A program made the translations under genes and the position numbers. Shown one piece after another: positions 31,441 to 41,788 of a DNA stretch of 64,000 nt (position 1 is its first letter; each line of letters begins with the position of its first letter). A model generated the notes under the pieces. It was given only the letters and a program-made list of their open reading frames with translations. It was not told where the DNA came from and made no database searches. This DNA is from Evansella sp. LMS18 (lineage in GTDB: Bacteria; Bacillota; Bacilli; Bacillales; Salisediminibacteriaceae): NCBI RefSeq assembly GCF_024362785.1, contig NZ_CP093301.1, forward strand, positions 3,100,001-3,164,000, in the 5' to 3' direction.

Positions 31441-33158
31441 GGTTTCACCCCGATCATTTCATGTAAGCCTTTTCCAGGAGCTATCATTGGATAGACATTT
31501 TCCTGCTGCAAAACTCTGCAATCTGCCACAACAGGCCCTTCATAGGAGAAAATATCAGGGAGAATTCTAAGCAAATCAGCCTGTGTCTCCACTTTTACAC
31601 CGCGTATCTGGTAACTCTCAGCGAGTTTTACGAAGTCTGGCTGAACAGTAAGCAATGATTCAGAATATCTTTCTTCGTAAAATGTCTCCTGCCACTGTCT
31701 GACCATACCAAGAGCTCCATTGTTTACAATGATCACCTTTACTGGCAGCCCTTTTTCCTGAAGGACAGATAATTCCTGCAATGTCATCTGGAAGCCACCA
31801 TCGCCAACGATCGCTACCACTGTCTCATCCGGCTTGGCAAGCTGGGCTCCTATTGCTGCAGGAAAACCAAACCCCATAGTGCCCAGGCCTCCGGAAGTTA
31901 CCCATTTATCAGGCTTATCAAGGGTATAGTATTGTGCTGCCCACATTTGATGCTGTCCTACATCGGTAGTAATGATTGCATCTCCGCCTGTTACCTTATG
32001 AATTGCTCTTATGAGCCATTGTGGAACCATCTTTTGTTCAGGATTTTTGTACCAGAGCGGGTATTCTTCTTTTAACCCATCCAGCTGTGCAAGCCACGAA
32101 GCATGCTGTGGTGCTTCATCAGCTGCTGAGATTAATTGGGTCAATGCTTCCTTAGCATCCGAAACTACAGGGATATGAGTGTATACATTCTTGCTGATTT
32201 CCGCAGGGTCAATGTCTATATGGGCGACAGTGGCATGAGGGGCAAAATGTTTCAGGTTTCCCGTCAGTCTGTCGTCGAAGCGAGCGCCTACATTAATCAG
32301 CAAATCGCATTCATACAGAGCTCTGTTTGCCGCGTATGTTCCATGCATTCCTGCCATGCCGAGGAAGAGATCGTTCCTCGCCGGGAAACTGCCTAGCCCC
32401 AGTAAGGTGGCAGTAACCGGGATCCTCAATTTCTCTGCAAATGCTGTCAGATGGTTTGATGCCTTGCTGTGAAGTATTCCGGCGCCTGCCAGTACCACTG
32501 GCTTTTTCGAATTTTTGATTGCTTCCGCCAGTTTTTTAATCTGAAGCGGATTCGGAACCATGGTAGGCTGGTAGCCAGGCAGATGAAAATCAGCACTATA
32601 CTCTCCGAGGCACTCTTCAGCAGAAATATCTTTAGGAATATCGACAAGTACAGGTCCTGGTCTGCCGGTAGTTGCTATATGAAAGGCTTCTTTCACTATC
32701 CTTGGAAGATCGCTCACTGACTGAACCTGGTAATTATGTTTGGTGATGGGCGTAGTTATCCCAATTACATCAGACTCCTGAAAAGCGTCTGTTCCAATGA
32801 CACCACGTGCCACCTGGCCTGTGAATATGACCAGTGGCAGTGAATCCATCATGGCATCAGCAATTCCTGTAATAAGATTTGTGGCTCCCGGCCCGGACGT
32901 AGCAATTACGACTCCTGGTTTGCCTGATACACGTGCATATCCTTCTGCCGCATGGATGGCCCCTTGCTCGTGACGGGTGAGGATATGGTCTAAAGAATCT
33001 TTTGCTTTGTAAATAGCGTCATAAATTGGCAGGACTGCTCCGCCGGGGTACCCAAACACCATATCTACATCTTCATCAAGCAGCGTTTTAATGAGAAGGT
33101 CTGCTCCAGTTGCAGGCACTGCAGTTTGCATGTACTCCGACTTTGTTTCAACATTCAC
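31437..33158 (-). CDS. ilvB: Acetolactate synthase large (catalytic) subunit
   Basis: TPP- and FAD-dependent carboligase acting on pyruvate and 2-oxobutyrate. 573 residues: N-terminal Pyr domain with catalytic Glu in [16 protein letters not shown], central FAD domain, and C-terminal PP domain with the TPP motif [21 protein letters not shown]. First gene after the T-box leader and thus read through it, followed by ilvN, ilvC and leuABCD. Confidence 0.97.
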   Translation of the reverse strand: MNVETKSEYMQTAVPATGADLLIKTLLDEDVDMVFGYPGGAVLPIYDAIYKAKDSLDHILTRHEQGAIHAAEGYARVSGKPGVVIATSGPGATNLITGIADAMMDSLPLVIFTGQVARGVIGTDAFQESDVIGITTPITKHNYQVQSVSDLPRIVKEAFHIATTGRPGPVLVDIPKDISAEECLGEYSADFHLPGYQPTMVPNPLQIKKLAEAIKNSKKPVVLAGAGILHSKASNHLTAFAEKLRIPVTATLLGLGSFPARNDLFLGMAGMHGTYAANRALYECDLLINVGARFDDRLTGNLKHFAPHATVAHIDIDPAEISKNVYTHIPVVSDAKEALTQLISAADEAPQHASWLAQLDGLKEEYPLWYKNPEQKMVPQWLIRAIHKVTGGDAIITTDVGQHQMWAAQYYTLDKPDKWVTSGGLGTMGFGFPAAIGAQLAKPDETVVAIVGDGGFQMTLQELSVLQEKGLPVKVIIVNNGALGMVRQWQETFYEERYSESLLTVQPDFVKLAESYQIRGVKVETQADLLRILPDIFSYEGPVVADCRVLQQENVYPMIAPGKGLHEMIGVKP

Positions 33159-33266
33159 TTTTTTTCCCTCCTGTTTATTAATTTTGTGTGTCAGAAAACC
33201 TTACGAGGAACTTTCATTAACCTGGTATATGGTATAGGCTGGAAGATAGATTAAGAGAAATATAAA

Positions 33267-33560
33267 AAGACCCTTCCTCGCCTAATAATCCGCTTAAAGC
33301 ATGATTATCGGGGAGAAAAGGCCTTCCTTTTCACGGTACCACCCGAATTCACAGCACTCTCTCGAATACTGTCTTAGGAAGCTTAAGAAAGCTTCTTTTT
33401 GGTAACAGGTGTTGGTTCTTAACACCTGGCTGGAGCCTAATCAGCAGGACTTTTCGACTCCGCACTCAGGGATGATGTCAGAATAAGGTGTAATGCCGGG
33501 CTTCCAGCAACCCCGGCTCTCTGTGAATACACTAGTCTTATTCTTTTATTCCCGTCAACG
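33267..33560 (-). promoter_or_regulatory. T-box leader of ilvB operon, probable isoleucine (AUC) specifier
   Basis: On the minus strand the core T-box GGGTGGTACC is present (complement of 33335-33344). A long imperfect terminator stem follows, with GATAATC / GATTATT and TCTTTTT at the end. Stem I has AGAGAGCCGGGG (about 33521-33510) and GCCCGGC arms. The most likely specifier is AUC followed by A (33476-33473) in GACATCATCC; no CUC codon lies nearby. A promoter TTGACG (33557-33552) precedes it, with a weak -10. Uncharged tRNA-Ile would therefore favour read-through. T-box identity is firm; the specifier is inferred. Confidence 0.9.
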
Positions 33561-33572
33561 CTTTTCCTGTTT

Positions 33573-35240
33573 TCAGATTTTCATTACTCCGCCGGTATTT
33601 GCGGAGGTTACTAATTTTGAATACTTGGCCAGATAGCCGGACTTTATTTTCGGTTCGGGCTTTTTCCAGTTTCTTTTTCGTTCTTCGAGAACCTTATCGT
33701 CAACCAGAAGCTCGATGGATCTCGTTTCTAAATCGATTAAAATTCCGTCTCCGTCAGCTACATATGCTATAGGGCCGCCTTCAGCAGCTTCAGGGGAGAT
33801 ATGCCCCACGGAAATCCCACGGGTAGCTCCGGAGAATCGCCCGTCAGTGATTAAAGCAACTTCTTTATCCAGGCCTCTGCCTGCGATGGCAGAAGTAGGG
33901 GATAACATTTCAGGCATTCCCGGACCGCCTTTAGGTCCTTCGTAGCGGATAACGACTACATGGCCTGCCTGGACAGTTCCGTTGTCAATCCCTTCCTGGG
34001 CTTCTTCCTGTGATTCGAAGACGATAGCTTCTCCGAGAAACTTTTTGATGGAAGGATCCACTGCGCCTACCTTTATTACTCCGCCGTCCGGTGCGACATT
34101 GCCGTGGAGGATGGAGAGGCCTCCAACAGGGCTGTAAGGGTCTTCGTACGTACGGATAACATCTTTGTTAAGGATTTCAGCATCTTTCACATTTTCAGAA
34201 ATTGTTTTTCCAGTCACTGTAATTCTGTCACGGTGAATCAGCCCGTCAATTTTGCACAACTCATTGATAATCGCACTGACTCCGCCTGCTAAATGAACAT
34301 CGTGCATGGAATAATCAGAGGCAGGGCTTATTTTTGAAAGATAAGGCACTTTTTCTGCAATTCTGTTAATTTCATGGAGATCATACTCGATACCCGCTTC
34401 ATGGGCGATAGCTAATGTATGAAGTACAGTATTTGTTGAGCCTCCCATAGCCATATCGAGAGCAAACGCATTATCAAAAGTTTCTTTTGTTAAAATGTCT
34501 CTCGGTTTAATATCCTGCTTGACTAAATCCATCAAATGGCCGGCAGCCTGCCTGATAAGCTCGTGCCTTTCATCAGAGGTTGCAAGCATCGTACCGTTAC
34601 CAGGTACAGTAAGGCCTAGCATTTCCATCAGTGAATTCATTGAATTAGCTGTAAACATTCCGGAGCAGGAACCACAGGTTGGGCAGGCCGATGTCTCCAG
34701 GGCAGTTAATTCCGCTTGTGTCATTGTTCCCTGGTTATATGCGCCGACCCCTTCAAACACCGAGACAAGAGAGAGGTTCTTCCCATCAGGGGAGACACCT
34801 GCTTCCATCGGACCGCCGGATACAAAGACAGAAGGGACGTTTGTCCTTGCTGCGGCCATCAGCATTCCGGGAGTTATCTTATCGCAGTTAGGAATATAGA
34901 AGACACCGTCGAACCAGTGTGCATTTATTACCGTTTCTGCACTGTCAGCTATGATTTCACGACTTGGGAGAGAGTATCTCATCCCGATGTGGCCCATTGC
35001 GATGCCATCGTCCACTCCAATTGTGTTAAATTCAAATGGAATGCCGCCTGCTTCCCGGATAGCCTCTTTAACGACTTCAGCAAATTTATTTAGGTGCATA
35101 TGGCCTGGAATGATATCGATGTATGAGTTACATACACCGATAAACGGCTTTCCAAGGTCTCTCGTTTTTACCCCGGCAGCATGTAACAAGCTGCGGTGGG
35201 GAGCTCTGTCGATTCCTTTTTTTATCATGTCACTGCGCAT
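33573..35240 (-). CDS. ilvD: Dihydroxy-acid dehydratase
   Basis: Fe-S enzyme dehydrating dihydroxy acids to 2-oxo acids for Ile, Val and Leu. 555 residues with [15 protein letters not shown], the cluster cysteine segment [17 protein letters not shown], and [25 protein letters not shown]. Starts at ATG 35240, 12 bases after ilvE. It lies upstream of the T-box, so it is expressed from the ilvE promoter and escapes T-box control. Confidence 0.97.
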   Translation of the reverse strand: MRSDMIKKGIDRAPHRSLLHAAGVKTRDLGKPFIGVCNSYIDIIPGHMHLNKFAEVVKEAIREAGGIPFEFNTIGVDDGIAMGHIGMRYSLPSREIIADSAETVINAHWFDGVFYIPNCDKITPGMLMAAARTNVPSVFVSGGPMEAGVSPDGKNLSLVSVFEGVGAYNQGTMTQAELTALETSACPTCGSCSGMFTANSMNSLMEMLGLTVPGNGTMLATSDERHELIRQAAGHLMDLVKQDIKPRDILTKETFDNAFALDMAMGGSTNTVLHTLAIAHEAGIEYDLHEINRIAEKVPYLSKISPASDYSMHDVHLAGGVSAIINELCKIDGLIHRDRITVTGKTISENVKDAEILNKDVIRTYEDPYSPVGGLSILHGNVAPDGGVIKVGAVDPSIKKFLGEAIVFESQEEAQEGIDNGTVQAGHVVVIRYEGPKGGPGMPEMLSPTSAIAGRGLDKEVALITDGRFSGATRGISVGHISPEAAEGGPIAYVADGDGILIDLETRSIELLVDDKVLEERKRNWKKPEPKIKSGYLAKYSKLVTSANTGGVMKI

Positions 35241-35252
35241 CTTTTATCCTCC

Positions 35253-36161
35253 TCAACCTGCTTGAACCTGATTAGGTGAGTCGGTATAACATTGTACTCC
35301 GTCTGTCAAAACGAGCTTTCTGAACTCACTCAGTAAATGGTTTGTAACTTCACCTGGTTTACCGTCCTGTACTTTCCGGCCATCGACATCAACCACCGCG
35401 ATGACCTCCACTGCCGTTCCTGTAAGGAACACTTCGTCTGCAGTGTAAACGTCATGTCTTGTAAAAGGGGTTTCCTGTAATTCATAACCAAGTTCTTTTG
35501 CCAGACTGATGATAGCATTGCGTGTAATTCCTTCAAGAGCTCCGAGATAGACAGGTGGAGTTCTGATTGTCCTGTTTTTCACGATAAAAATATTATCTGC
35601 GGACCCTTCAGTTACGTACCCCTGGTCATTAAGCATTAAAGCTTCGTCAACACCTGCCTGGTTTGCTTCAAGCTTGACTAATATATTATTCAGGTAGTTA
35701 AGAGACTTTACTTGCGGACTTAAAACATCCGGCCGGTTACGCCGGCTTGCAACGGAACCTACTCTTAACCCCTTCTCATATAATGATTGCGGGTATAGCG
35801 CTAATTCTTCAGCGATTACCACCACGCGTGGCTGGGAGCAGTATGCCGGGTCGAGGCCAAGATTTCCTGCTCCTCTGGATACTACTACTCTGATGTATGC
35901 TGTTTTGAGCTGATTTTTCCTTACAGTGTCAACAATAATGTTTGTCAGTTCCTCCTTGGTATAAGGGATTGTCAGCATGATTGACTGTGCTGATTCAAAC
36001 AGGCGATCCAAATGTTCATCAAGTTTGAAGATGTTTCCGCTGTAGACGCGAATACCTTCAAACACCCCATCTCCGTAAAGAAAACCATGATCGTATACTG
36101 AAACCACAGCATCTTCTTTTTTGACAAATTCGCCGCTCAGGAAAATCCATTGACTGCTCAT
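35253..36161 (-). CDS. ilvE: Branched-chain amino acid aminotransferase (class IV)
   Basis: Fold-type IV PLP enzyme making the last step to Ile, Val and Leu. 302 residues; the PLP lysine is in QVKSLNYLNNILVKLEA and the phosphate-binding loop in EGSADNIFIVKN and GITRNAI. Starts at ATG 36161 with GAGAGGAGTGG upstream. First gene of the cluster, with a promoter and CodY-like box upstream. Confidence 0.95.
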   Translation of the reverse strand: MSSQWIFLSGEFVKKEDAVVSVYDHGFLYGDGVFEGIRVYSGNIFKLDEHLDRLFESAQSIMLTIPYTKEELTNIIVDTVRKNQLKTAYIRVVVSRGAGNLGLDPAYCSQPRVVVIAEELALYPQSLYEKGLRVGSVASRRNRPDVLSPQVKSLNYLNNILVKLEANQAGVDEALMLNDQGYVTEGSADNIFIVKNRTIRTPPVYLGALEGITRNAIISLAKELGYELQETPFTRHDVYTADEVFLTGTAVEVIAVVDVDGRKVQDGKPGEVTNHLLSEFRKLVLTDGVQCYTDSPNQVQAG

Positions 36162-36318
36162 CCATAACCACTCCTCTCTGTTTTAATTTTGTACTTTAAA
36201 GTAAAAAAGCTAACTGATAAAAAATAAACGCCTGAACAAATTCCCGGTAGAAAAATGAACGAAGCTGCAACTGTATTCACAAGGAGTAAATTCAGCTGAG
36301 AAGTTTGTATTGCCGACT

Positions 36319-36375
36319 ATCTTACACCCAAAAAATATTAAGTTCAACAGGTAAAAATGAAATTTTCTGATAGTT
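36319..36375 (-). promoter_or_regulatory. ilvE promoter with upstream CodY-like box
   Basis: On the minus strand: -35 TTGAAC (36347-36342), 17-base spacer, -10 TAAGAT (36324-36319). The 15-mer AATTTTCTGATAGTT (36361-36375) differs from the CodY consensus AATTTTCWGAAAATT at two positions and lies 14 bases upstream of the -35. The leader of about 150 bases contains no T-box core. CodY repression by branched-chain amino acids and GTP would fit. Confidence 0.65.
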
Positions 36376-36529
36376 CCCACTTATTCGTTAAATTGAATAC
36401 GCTTACATTGTTAATCTGTCAATATTGTGTGAAATTGTAAAAATAAAAAAATATTTTTTTGCGGTCAGAGTTTATTCGTCTTAAAAGTATAAATAAATGT
36501 TAAGATTTCAAAAAAAATACAATTTCATA

Positions 36530-36612
36530 AACTTGCCCAGCCTCATAGCAACCCGATGGAAACAGTGTCTGCAGATAAAATTTTCGGACGCCAATTGGCT
36601 GGTTTTTCTTTA
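36530..36612 (+). other. Structured RNA-like element with terminator upstream of spoVR
   Basis: CCAGCC (36537-36542) pairs with GGCTGG (36597-36602), followed by TTTTTCTTT. Inside, GTGTCTG (36565-36571) pairs with CGGACGC (36585-36591). GCCAATTGGC (36590-36599) is self-complementary and competes with both. The unpaired AGCAACCCGATGGAAAC is the kind of dense purine-rich core seen in aptamers, but I recognise no known riboswitch class. The rest of 36376-36529 is AT-rich with no gene. Confidence 0.45.
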
Positions 36613-36688
36613 TGGATATGCTCTTTCCTTCATCATTCCGCCAAGTTACTCATAAACTATGTTAATAACTTCCGGGGAGGAGAATGGA

Positions 36689-38110
36689 ATGAGTATTGAT
36701 TCAAAAGAGCTTGTATCGGCAATAAGCGAAATAACGGAAATTGCTGAGGGATTTGGCCTTGATTTTTATGATATGAGATATGAAATCTGCCCCTCTGAGA
36801 TTATTTATACATTTGGTGCCTACGGAATGCCGACTCGATTTTCCCATTGGAGTTTTGGTAAACAATTCCATAAGATGAAGCTGCAGTATGACCTTGGCTT
36901 GAGCAAAATATATGAGCTGGTAATTAACTCCGATCCTTGTTATGCATTTCTGCTCGACACGAACACAATGATTCAGAACAAATTAATTATTGCCCATGTT
37001 CTTGCACACTGTGATTTCTTTAAAAATAATGTTCGTTTCTCCAATACGAGACGGGACATGGTGGAAAGTATGACAGCAACGGCTGAAAGAATCGGGCAAT
37101 ATGAACTGGTGCATGGCAGGCAGGAGGTGGAAAAGTTCCTCGATGCTATACTCGCAGTTCAGGAACATATCGATCCGAGCTTGGTGCGGCCTAAACTTTC
37201 ATGGTCTGCCGAGGATGTGTGGCAGGAAGAGGACGACGAGGATAAAAAGGATTCCCCCTATGATGATTTATGGAAACTTGATAATCCAGATGAGAACCGT
37301 ATCACAGGCCGGGTACGTAAAAAGAAAAAACTCCCGCCTCAGCCTGAGAAAGACATCCTGTTGTTTATTGAAGAATACAGCAGGGACCTTGAGGACTGGC
37401 AGCGTGATATCCTTACGATGATGCGTGAAGAGATGCTGTATTTCTGGCCGCAGCTGGAAACAAAGATAATGAATGAAGGATGGGCCTCATACTGGCATCA
37501 GAGGATCATCAGGGAAATGGATTTAACTTCCGATGACGCGATTGAATTCGCAAAGCTTAATTCGGGTGTGGTCCAGCCATCGAAAACACAGATCAACCCT
37601 TATTATCTTGGGCTGAAGATTTTTGAGGATATCGAAGAAAGATATAATAACCCGACAGACGACATGAAAGAGAGACAAGGAGTGAAGCCTGGAAGCGGCA
37701 GGGAAAAAATATTTGAAGTAAGGGAAATAGAATCAGATATTTCTTTTATCAGAAATTATTTGACGAAAGATCTTGTTACCCGGGAGGATATGTATCTTTT
37801 CCAAAAGAAAGGGAGAGATTACAAAATCATCGATAAAGAATGGCAGAATGTGAGGGACCAGCTTATCAACAGCAGAGTAAATGGGGGATTTCCTTACATT
37901 GTCGTAAAAGACGGCGATTATCTGAAGAATGGGGAACTTTATTTAACCCATGAATATGAGGATATTGAACTGGACACAACCTATCTTGAAAAAACATTGC
38001 CATACCTCTATCAGCTGTGGGGAAGACCGGTACACATGGAAACCGTCCTTTCAGAGAGAAAGATAGTTTTCACTTACGACGGAAGAAAAATACACAGAAG
38101 ATATGTCTGA
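36689..38110 (+). CDS. spoVR: SpoVR family protein
   Basis: 473 residues matching the SpoVR family: [36 protein letters not shown] (partly quoted) at the N-terminus, and [17 protein letters not shown] in the middle. Family members act in spore cortex formation; the biochemistry is not established. ATG 36689 has GGGGAGGAG upstream and is preferred over ATG 36659. Preceded by the structured element described above. Confidence 0.92.
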   Translation: MSIDSKELVSAISEITEIAEGFGLDFYDMRYEICPSEIIYTFGAYGMPTRFSHWSFGKQFHKMKLQYDLGLSKIYELVINSDPCYAFLLDTNTMIQNKLIIAHVLAHCDFFKNNVRFSNTRRDMVESMTATAERIGQYELVHGRQEVEKFLDAILAVQEHIDPSLVRPKLSWSAEDVWQEEDDEDKKDSPYDDLWKLDNPDENRITGRVRKKKKLPPQPEKDILLFIEEYSRDLEDWQRDILTMMREEMLYFWPQLETKIMNEGWASYWHQRIIREMDLTSDDAIEFAKLNSGVVQPSKTQINPYYLGLKIFEDIEERYNNPTDDMKERQGVKPGSGREKIFEVREIESDISFIRNYLTKDLVTREDMYLFQKKGRDYKIIDKEWQNVRDQLINSRVNGGFPYIVVKDGDYLKNGELYLTHEYEDIELDTTYLEKTLPYLYQLWGRPVHMETVLSERKIVFTYDGRKIHRRYV

Positions 38111-38120
38111 TAACCAGGGA

Positions 38121-38149
38121 GGCTGGCGGAAACGCCGGCCTTATTTTTT
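38121..38149 (+). terminator. Terminator of spoVR
   Basis: GGCTGGCG (38121-38128) pairs with CGCCGGCC (38133-38140), followed by TTATTTTTT. Confidence 0.85.
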
Positions 38150-38188
38150 ACCAGGAAGACAGCGGGCGCAAAAGTACCTCTTCAAAAT

Positions 38189-38217
38189 ATGACACGAATA
38201 CCTAAAAAGAGTATAAT
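38189..38217 (+). promoter_or_regulatory. Sigma-A-type promoter of the V4R-STAS gene
   Basis: -35 ATGACA (38189-38194), 17-base spacer, perfect -10 TATAAT (38212-38217). The in-frame ATG at 38216 is inside the -10 box, which rules it out as start. Confidence 0.8.
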
Positions 38218-38257
38218 GGGAAAATATAAGGAAAAAAGATTGCAAGGGGTTTTTCAC

Positions 38258-39277
38258 ATGAATACAAAGCCTGGAATTAACGTTGCCGGCCTGGACTTTG
38301 GCTGGGATGTAGAAAAAGGTAAATTCCTGTATGAAGGCGAGGATGCGGTACTTTTTTGGGTATCGTCTGCTATGAAAGTGTTTTTTGATACAATTGAGGA
38401 AGTTTCCGGCGAGGATGCGACACATGTAGTACTGGAAACGACTGGTTTCCGACAGGGACTTATAGTAGGGGAATATTTTTACAATCTGAAAAATGTTTCG
38501 GTAGAAGAAGCGTGCGAGCTAATTACAAATACATATGCAACAGCAGGCTGGGGCCTGGCAAAGGTTAAAAACTTCAATTGGGAAAACAAAACATTCCAGC
38601 TGGAGTTAAAAGACGACTGGGAATACAAAATAAATGTTGCCCAGGAAAAAGAAAATGGCGGTAATTTTCTGACTGCCCATTATGCAGGTATATTTACAGG
38701 CCTGTTCGGCGAAAACATCGCTTATAAAGTTAAACAATATCAAATTGAAGGGCATGAAAATACAATTGTAGAGTACTTCCCTTCAGATTCTACTATCACT
38801 GAGAATATCCATGAATTTGCGAGACAAAAAGAAGCCGAGCAAATAAGAAAACTGGAAGAATTAGTGGAGCAGAAAACGAATGAACTCCAGGAATTAGTAA
38901 GGACCCTTTCATCGCCGATGATACCGGTAATGGAGGGAATTGTCGTCGTGCCTCTCCTTGGCAAGTACGATGAGAAACGCTCGGAAGAATTGATAGATAA
39001 AGTTCTAGAAGGGGTGCCAAAGCAGAGAGCCAGGTATTTGCTGCTTGATCTCACAGGGCTTGCTCAGGATATTACAGTCCATACTGCTGAAACAATTGAA
39101 AAGCTTGGCATGGCTGCATCGCTGACTGGGACAAAGACAGTGCTGGTTGGAATATCAGCAGAGCTCAGCATGATTATGGCTAAGAAGAACATTCAATTTT
39201 CAAGGTTCGAATGTTTTCAGTCATTGGAACATGGAGTATACCATGCACTGGCTGAAAGCGGGAAAAGAATCGTTTGA
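38258..39277 (+). CDS. V4R-like sensor fused to STAS domain (RsbR-type)
   Basis: 339 residues from ATG 38258 (AAGGGG eight bases upstream). Residues about 20-180 resemble a V4R/heme-or-ligand binding domain (VVLETTGFRQGLIVGEYFY, EYFPSDSTITENIHEF). A short coiled coil follows (QKEAEQIRKLEELVEQKTNELQ, quoted in part), then a C-terminal STAS domain (LLLDLTGLAQDITVHTAETI ... LVGISAEL). The STAS Thr in DLTG, the usual phosphorylation site of RsbR proteins, is present. It probably signals through a stressosome-like complex. V4R assignment is tentative. No rsbS/rsbT genes adjoin it. Confidence 0.75.
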   Translation: MNTKPGINVAGLDFGWDVEKGKFLYEGEDAVLFWVSSAMKVFFDTIEEVSGEDATHVVLETTGFRQGLIVGEYFYNLKNVSVEEACELITNTYATAGWGLAKVKNFNWENKTFQLELKDDWEYKINVAQEKENGGNFLTAHYAGIFTGLFGENIAYKVKQYQIEGHENTIVEYFPSDSTITENIHEFARQKEAEQIRKLEELVEQKTNELQELVRTLSSPMIPVMEGIVVVPLLGKYDEKRSEELIDKVLEGVPKQRARYLLLDLTGLAQDITVHTAETIEKLGMAASLTGTKTVLVGISAELSMIMAKKNIQFSRFECFQSLEHGVYHALAESGKRIV

Positions 39278-39285
39278 TACGTTTA

Positions 39286-39317
39286 AGAGGGCCTGTCTAA
39301 ATCAGGCTTTCTTTTTT
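39286..39317 (+). terminator. Terminator after the V4R-STAS gene
   Basis: AAGAGGGCCTG pairs with CAGGCTTTCTT with some wobble, then TTTTTTC. Confidence 0.7.
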
Positions 39318-39538
39318 CTGGACTTTGAACCTTCATAAAAAATCAGCAGGTATGTAATGAGACGGGTAAATACTTTTTAAGTATAATAAATATTGTTGTA
39401 TGATATCACACAGACAGATGTTTTGAAAAAAACATATGACTGACTATTCTAAAAGTTTGACATTCGGCTGAAATTTAAGGAAACTGTAACCATATCTATG
39501 GATAAGTTTCCAACTACATCATTTAGGGAGTGATAAAA

Positions 39539-40369
39539 GTGGGCGGGATCTTCGAGAAAGAGCAAAGCATAAATGATTTTTTGTTCGCGAACAGAGAAAG
39601 CTTTGAAGAGGCTCTGTTGCAGGAAGCAGTTAACGTTAGACACAAAATAGTCGAGTTCCAGGAAATCGCTAATATAAACCTCCTTGAAAATGCCCATCGG
39701 CTGGTTCTGTATGTGGTAGAGCAGAAAAAGGAGCAGGTGAGAGAGTTTGCAGCACAGGAAGGTGTCATCTGGGCTAAATATTCCATGACTTTGTCATTTA
39801 AACTTGAATGGATTCAGGCAATCCGGAGAACTTTATGGAAGTTTCTAAGAGAATATGACAGCACTAACAGCCTTACGAACAGCAAGGATGACCTGTATAT
39901 TCTCGAGGGGAAAATTAACGAACTTATCGATGAATTTATAAACACCTTTTTTGTCAGGTACTCAGCCTACAAGGATGCGCTGATCGAGGAGCAGAAAAAA
40001 CTTGTAAAGAATCTTTCAGTGCCGATTATTCCTATTAACGAACATATCAGCGTACTTCCGCTTATTGGTGATATTGATGATCAGCGGCTGTCTGTTATTG
40101 AAGAAAAGGTGCTTCATGAGATTGACAGGACACATGTAGAAACTCTTATAATGGATCTCTCAGGTGTCAGTGACATGGAGGCAGAGGTTGTTACAAGGCT
40201 GTTCAGGATTATTGAAGGTATTGCTTTGATGGGCTGTAAGTCTGAAATAACCGGGCTTCGTCCTGACTTTGTCAGAAAGGTAATACATGCAGGTGTTTCT
40301 TTTGAGCAGAAGGCTGAAACGAGAGGAACGCTGCAGCAGACATTAAGAGATTATCTGATTCTTCATTAA
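39539..40369 (+). CDS. RsbR-family STAS domain protein
   Basis: About 276 residues: an all-helical N-terminal domain (1-150, e.g. FLFANRESFEEALLQEAVN, KLEWIQAIRRTLWKFLREY) like the globin-fold N-terminus of RsbR paralogues, and a C-terminal STAS domain (LIMDLSGVSDMEAEVVTRLF, SEITGLRPDFVRKVIHAG). The first phospho-Thr position is Ser here (DLSG) and the second site region has Lys, so the phosphorylation pattern may differ. GTG 39539 is eight bases after GGGAG; GTG 39530 overlaps that site. Follows another STAS gene. Confidence 0.8.
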   Translation: MGGIFEKEQSINDFLFANRESFEEALLQEAVNVRHKIVEFQEIANINLLENAHRLVLYVVEQKKEQVREFAAQEGVIWAKYSMTLSFKLEWIQAIRRTLWKFLREYDSTNSLTNSKDDLYILEGKINELIDEFINTFFVRYSAYKDALIEEQKKLVKNLSVPIIPINEHISVLPLIGDIDDQRLSVIEEKVLHEIDRTHVETLIMDLSGVSDMEAEVVTRLFRIIEGIALMGCKSEITGLRPDFVRKVIHAGVSFEQKAETRGTLQQTLRDYLILH

Positions 40370-40401
40370 ATGCTATTATTATATAGTTTTGTTATATTAA
40401 A

Positions 40402-40437
40402 AAAGTAACAGACTTCTCATGGAGGCTGTTACTTTTC
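40402..40437. terminator. Bidirectional hairpin after the RsbR-like gene
   Basis: AAAGTAACAG (40402-40411) pairs with CTGTTACTTT (40426-40435), with A- and T-rich flanks. Confidence 0.85.
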
Positions 40438-40546
40438 ATTCTGCGGCTGTAAGTATGAGCTGTTGGGGTTGTTCTTATGAAAACTGCAGCTGCTTATTGA
40501 ATTATTTGATCTGTCGTGGTAGAACTTATTAAGAAGGAGTGAAAAT

Positions 40547-41473
40547 ATGGATAACAAGATACTTATTTTTGGACACAAAAATCCCGACACCGATTCCATT
40601 TGTTCCGCTCTGGCATACGCTGAGTTAAAGTCTAAGACGGGCTGGAATGTTGAACCGGTGAGACTCGGAGAAGTGAATGAAGAGACACAATACGCACTAA
40701 GTTATTTCAATGCGGAAGCACCACGTTATATTGAGAAGGCTTCCCAGGATGCTGAGAAGGTGATCCTTGTAGACCATAACGAGCGCCAGCAGAGCGCGGA
40801 CGATATTGATGATGTGCAGGTAATTGAAGTTATTGATCATCATCGTATTTCAAATTTTGAAACGAAGGATCCTTTATACTACCGTGCAGAACCTGTAGGG
40901 TGTACTGCGACTATTCTGTATAAGCTCTTCAGGGAAAACGATGTAGAAATATCCAGGGAAACAGCAGGATTAATGCTTTCTGCGATTATCTCTGATTCAT
41001 TATTATTTAAATCGCCTACTTGTACGGAAGAAGATGTTAAAGTAGCTGAAAAGCTGGCTGAGATTGCCGGTGTGGACAGTGAAAAATACGGACTTGAAAT
41101 GCTTAAAGCAGGAGCTGATGTTAGCGGTAAGTCTGTCAGCCAGCTCATTTCCATTGATGCTAAAGAATTCAGCATGGGCGAAAGCAAGGTGGAAATCGCT
41201 CAGGTAAATACTGTTGATGTGAACGAAGTACTTGACAGACAGCAGGAGCTTGAAGACGAAATCTCCAAGGTAATTAATGAGAAAAAACTGGATTTATTCC
41301 TTTTCGTTGTTACCGACATTTTAGACAACGATTCAAAAGTTTTAGCTTTGGGGGATAAGGCGGAAGCTGTAGAGAAGAGTTTCCAGGTCAGCTTAGAGAA
41401 TAACACGGCTCTTCTAAAAGGTGTTGTGTCCCGAAAGAAACAAATTGTCCCTGTTTTAAATAAACAATTTTAA
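40547..41473 (+). CDS. ppaC: Manganese-dependent inorganic pyrophosphatase
   Basis: Family II pyrophosphatase of the DHH superfamily, 308 residues. Metal motifs: [18 protein letters not shown] in [10 protein letters not shown], and [11 protein letters not shown]. The C-terminal DHHA2 domain ends with [10 protein letters not shown]. Hydrolyses pyrophosphate to drive biosynthesis. ATG 40547 has AGAAGGAG upstream. Monocistronic with terminator. Confidence 0.97.
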   Translation: MDNKILIFGHKNPDTDSICSALAYAELKSKTGWNVEPVRLGEVNEETQYALSYFNAEAPRYIEKASQDAEKVILVDHNERQQSADDIDDVQVIEVIDHHRISNFETKDPLYYRAEPVGCTATILYKLFRENDVEISRETAGLMLSAIISDSLLFKSPTCTEEDVKVAEKLAEIAGVDSEKYGLEMLKAGADVSGKSVSQLISIDAKEFSMGESKVEIAQVNTVDVNEVLDRQQELEDEISKVINEKKLDLFLFVVTDILDNDSKVLALGDKAEAVEKSFQVSLENNTALLKGVVSRKKQIVPVLNKQF

Positions 41474-41483
41474 ACGTTAGGCG

Positions 41484-41520
41484 AAAAATGCTCTGCAGAT
41501 TATTGCAGGGCATTTTTGTT
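41484..41520 (+). terminator. Terminator of ppaC
   Basis: AAAATGCTCTGCA pairs with TGCAGGGCATTTT (one mismatch), then a T-run. Confidence 0.87.
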
Positions 41521-41523
41521 TTA

Positions 41524-41788
41524 ATAACGTGGGAGGGGAAAGTTACTACTTGTTTTTGAAGGGGGGCTTGAGCGGTAATTCAATTATGCCTGGGTAGTCA
41601 GGACAAATCTTGCGGTAAATTTGTCCCGCAACAGCTGTACTATTAAAATTTACCATGGTACCCTTCAAATTCAATGGAGGATGTCGTAAACGCTGCTTCT
41701 TCTTGTCGTTACAAACGTTGACAGAACAGCGTGAGTCGGTTATTTTTAAAAGGGAATTTTTAAACAATTTAGTCTGGGAGATGTGGTT
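41524..41788 (+). other. Leader region of ktrC with hairpin, no gene seen
   Basis: GGACAAAT (41600-41607) and ATTTGTCC (41617-41624) form a stem; GTTTAC/GTAAAC-like and ACAACGTTTG-like segments occur further on. It does not show the c-di-AMP riboswitch core I would expect for some ktr leaders, and no open frame with a family match. Confidence 0.4.

Noticed and set aside
41524..41788. c-di-AMP riboswitch upstream of ktrC
   Set aside because: The region has hairpins but not the conserved core expected for the ydaO class.
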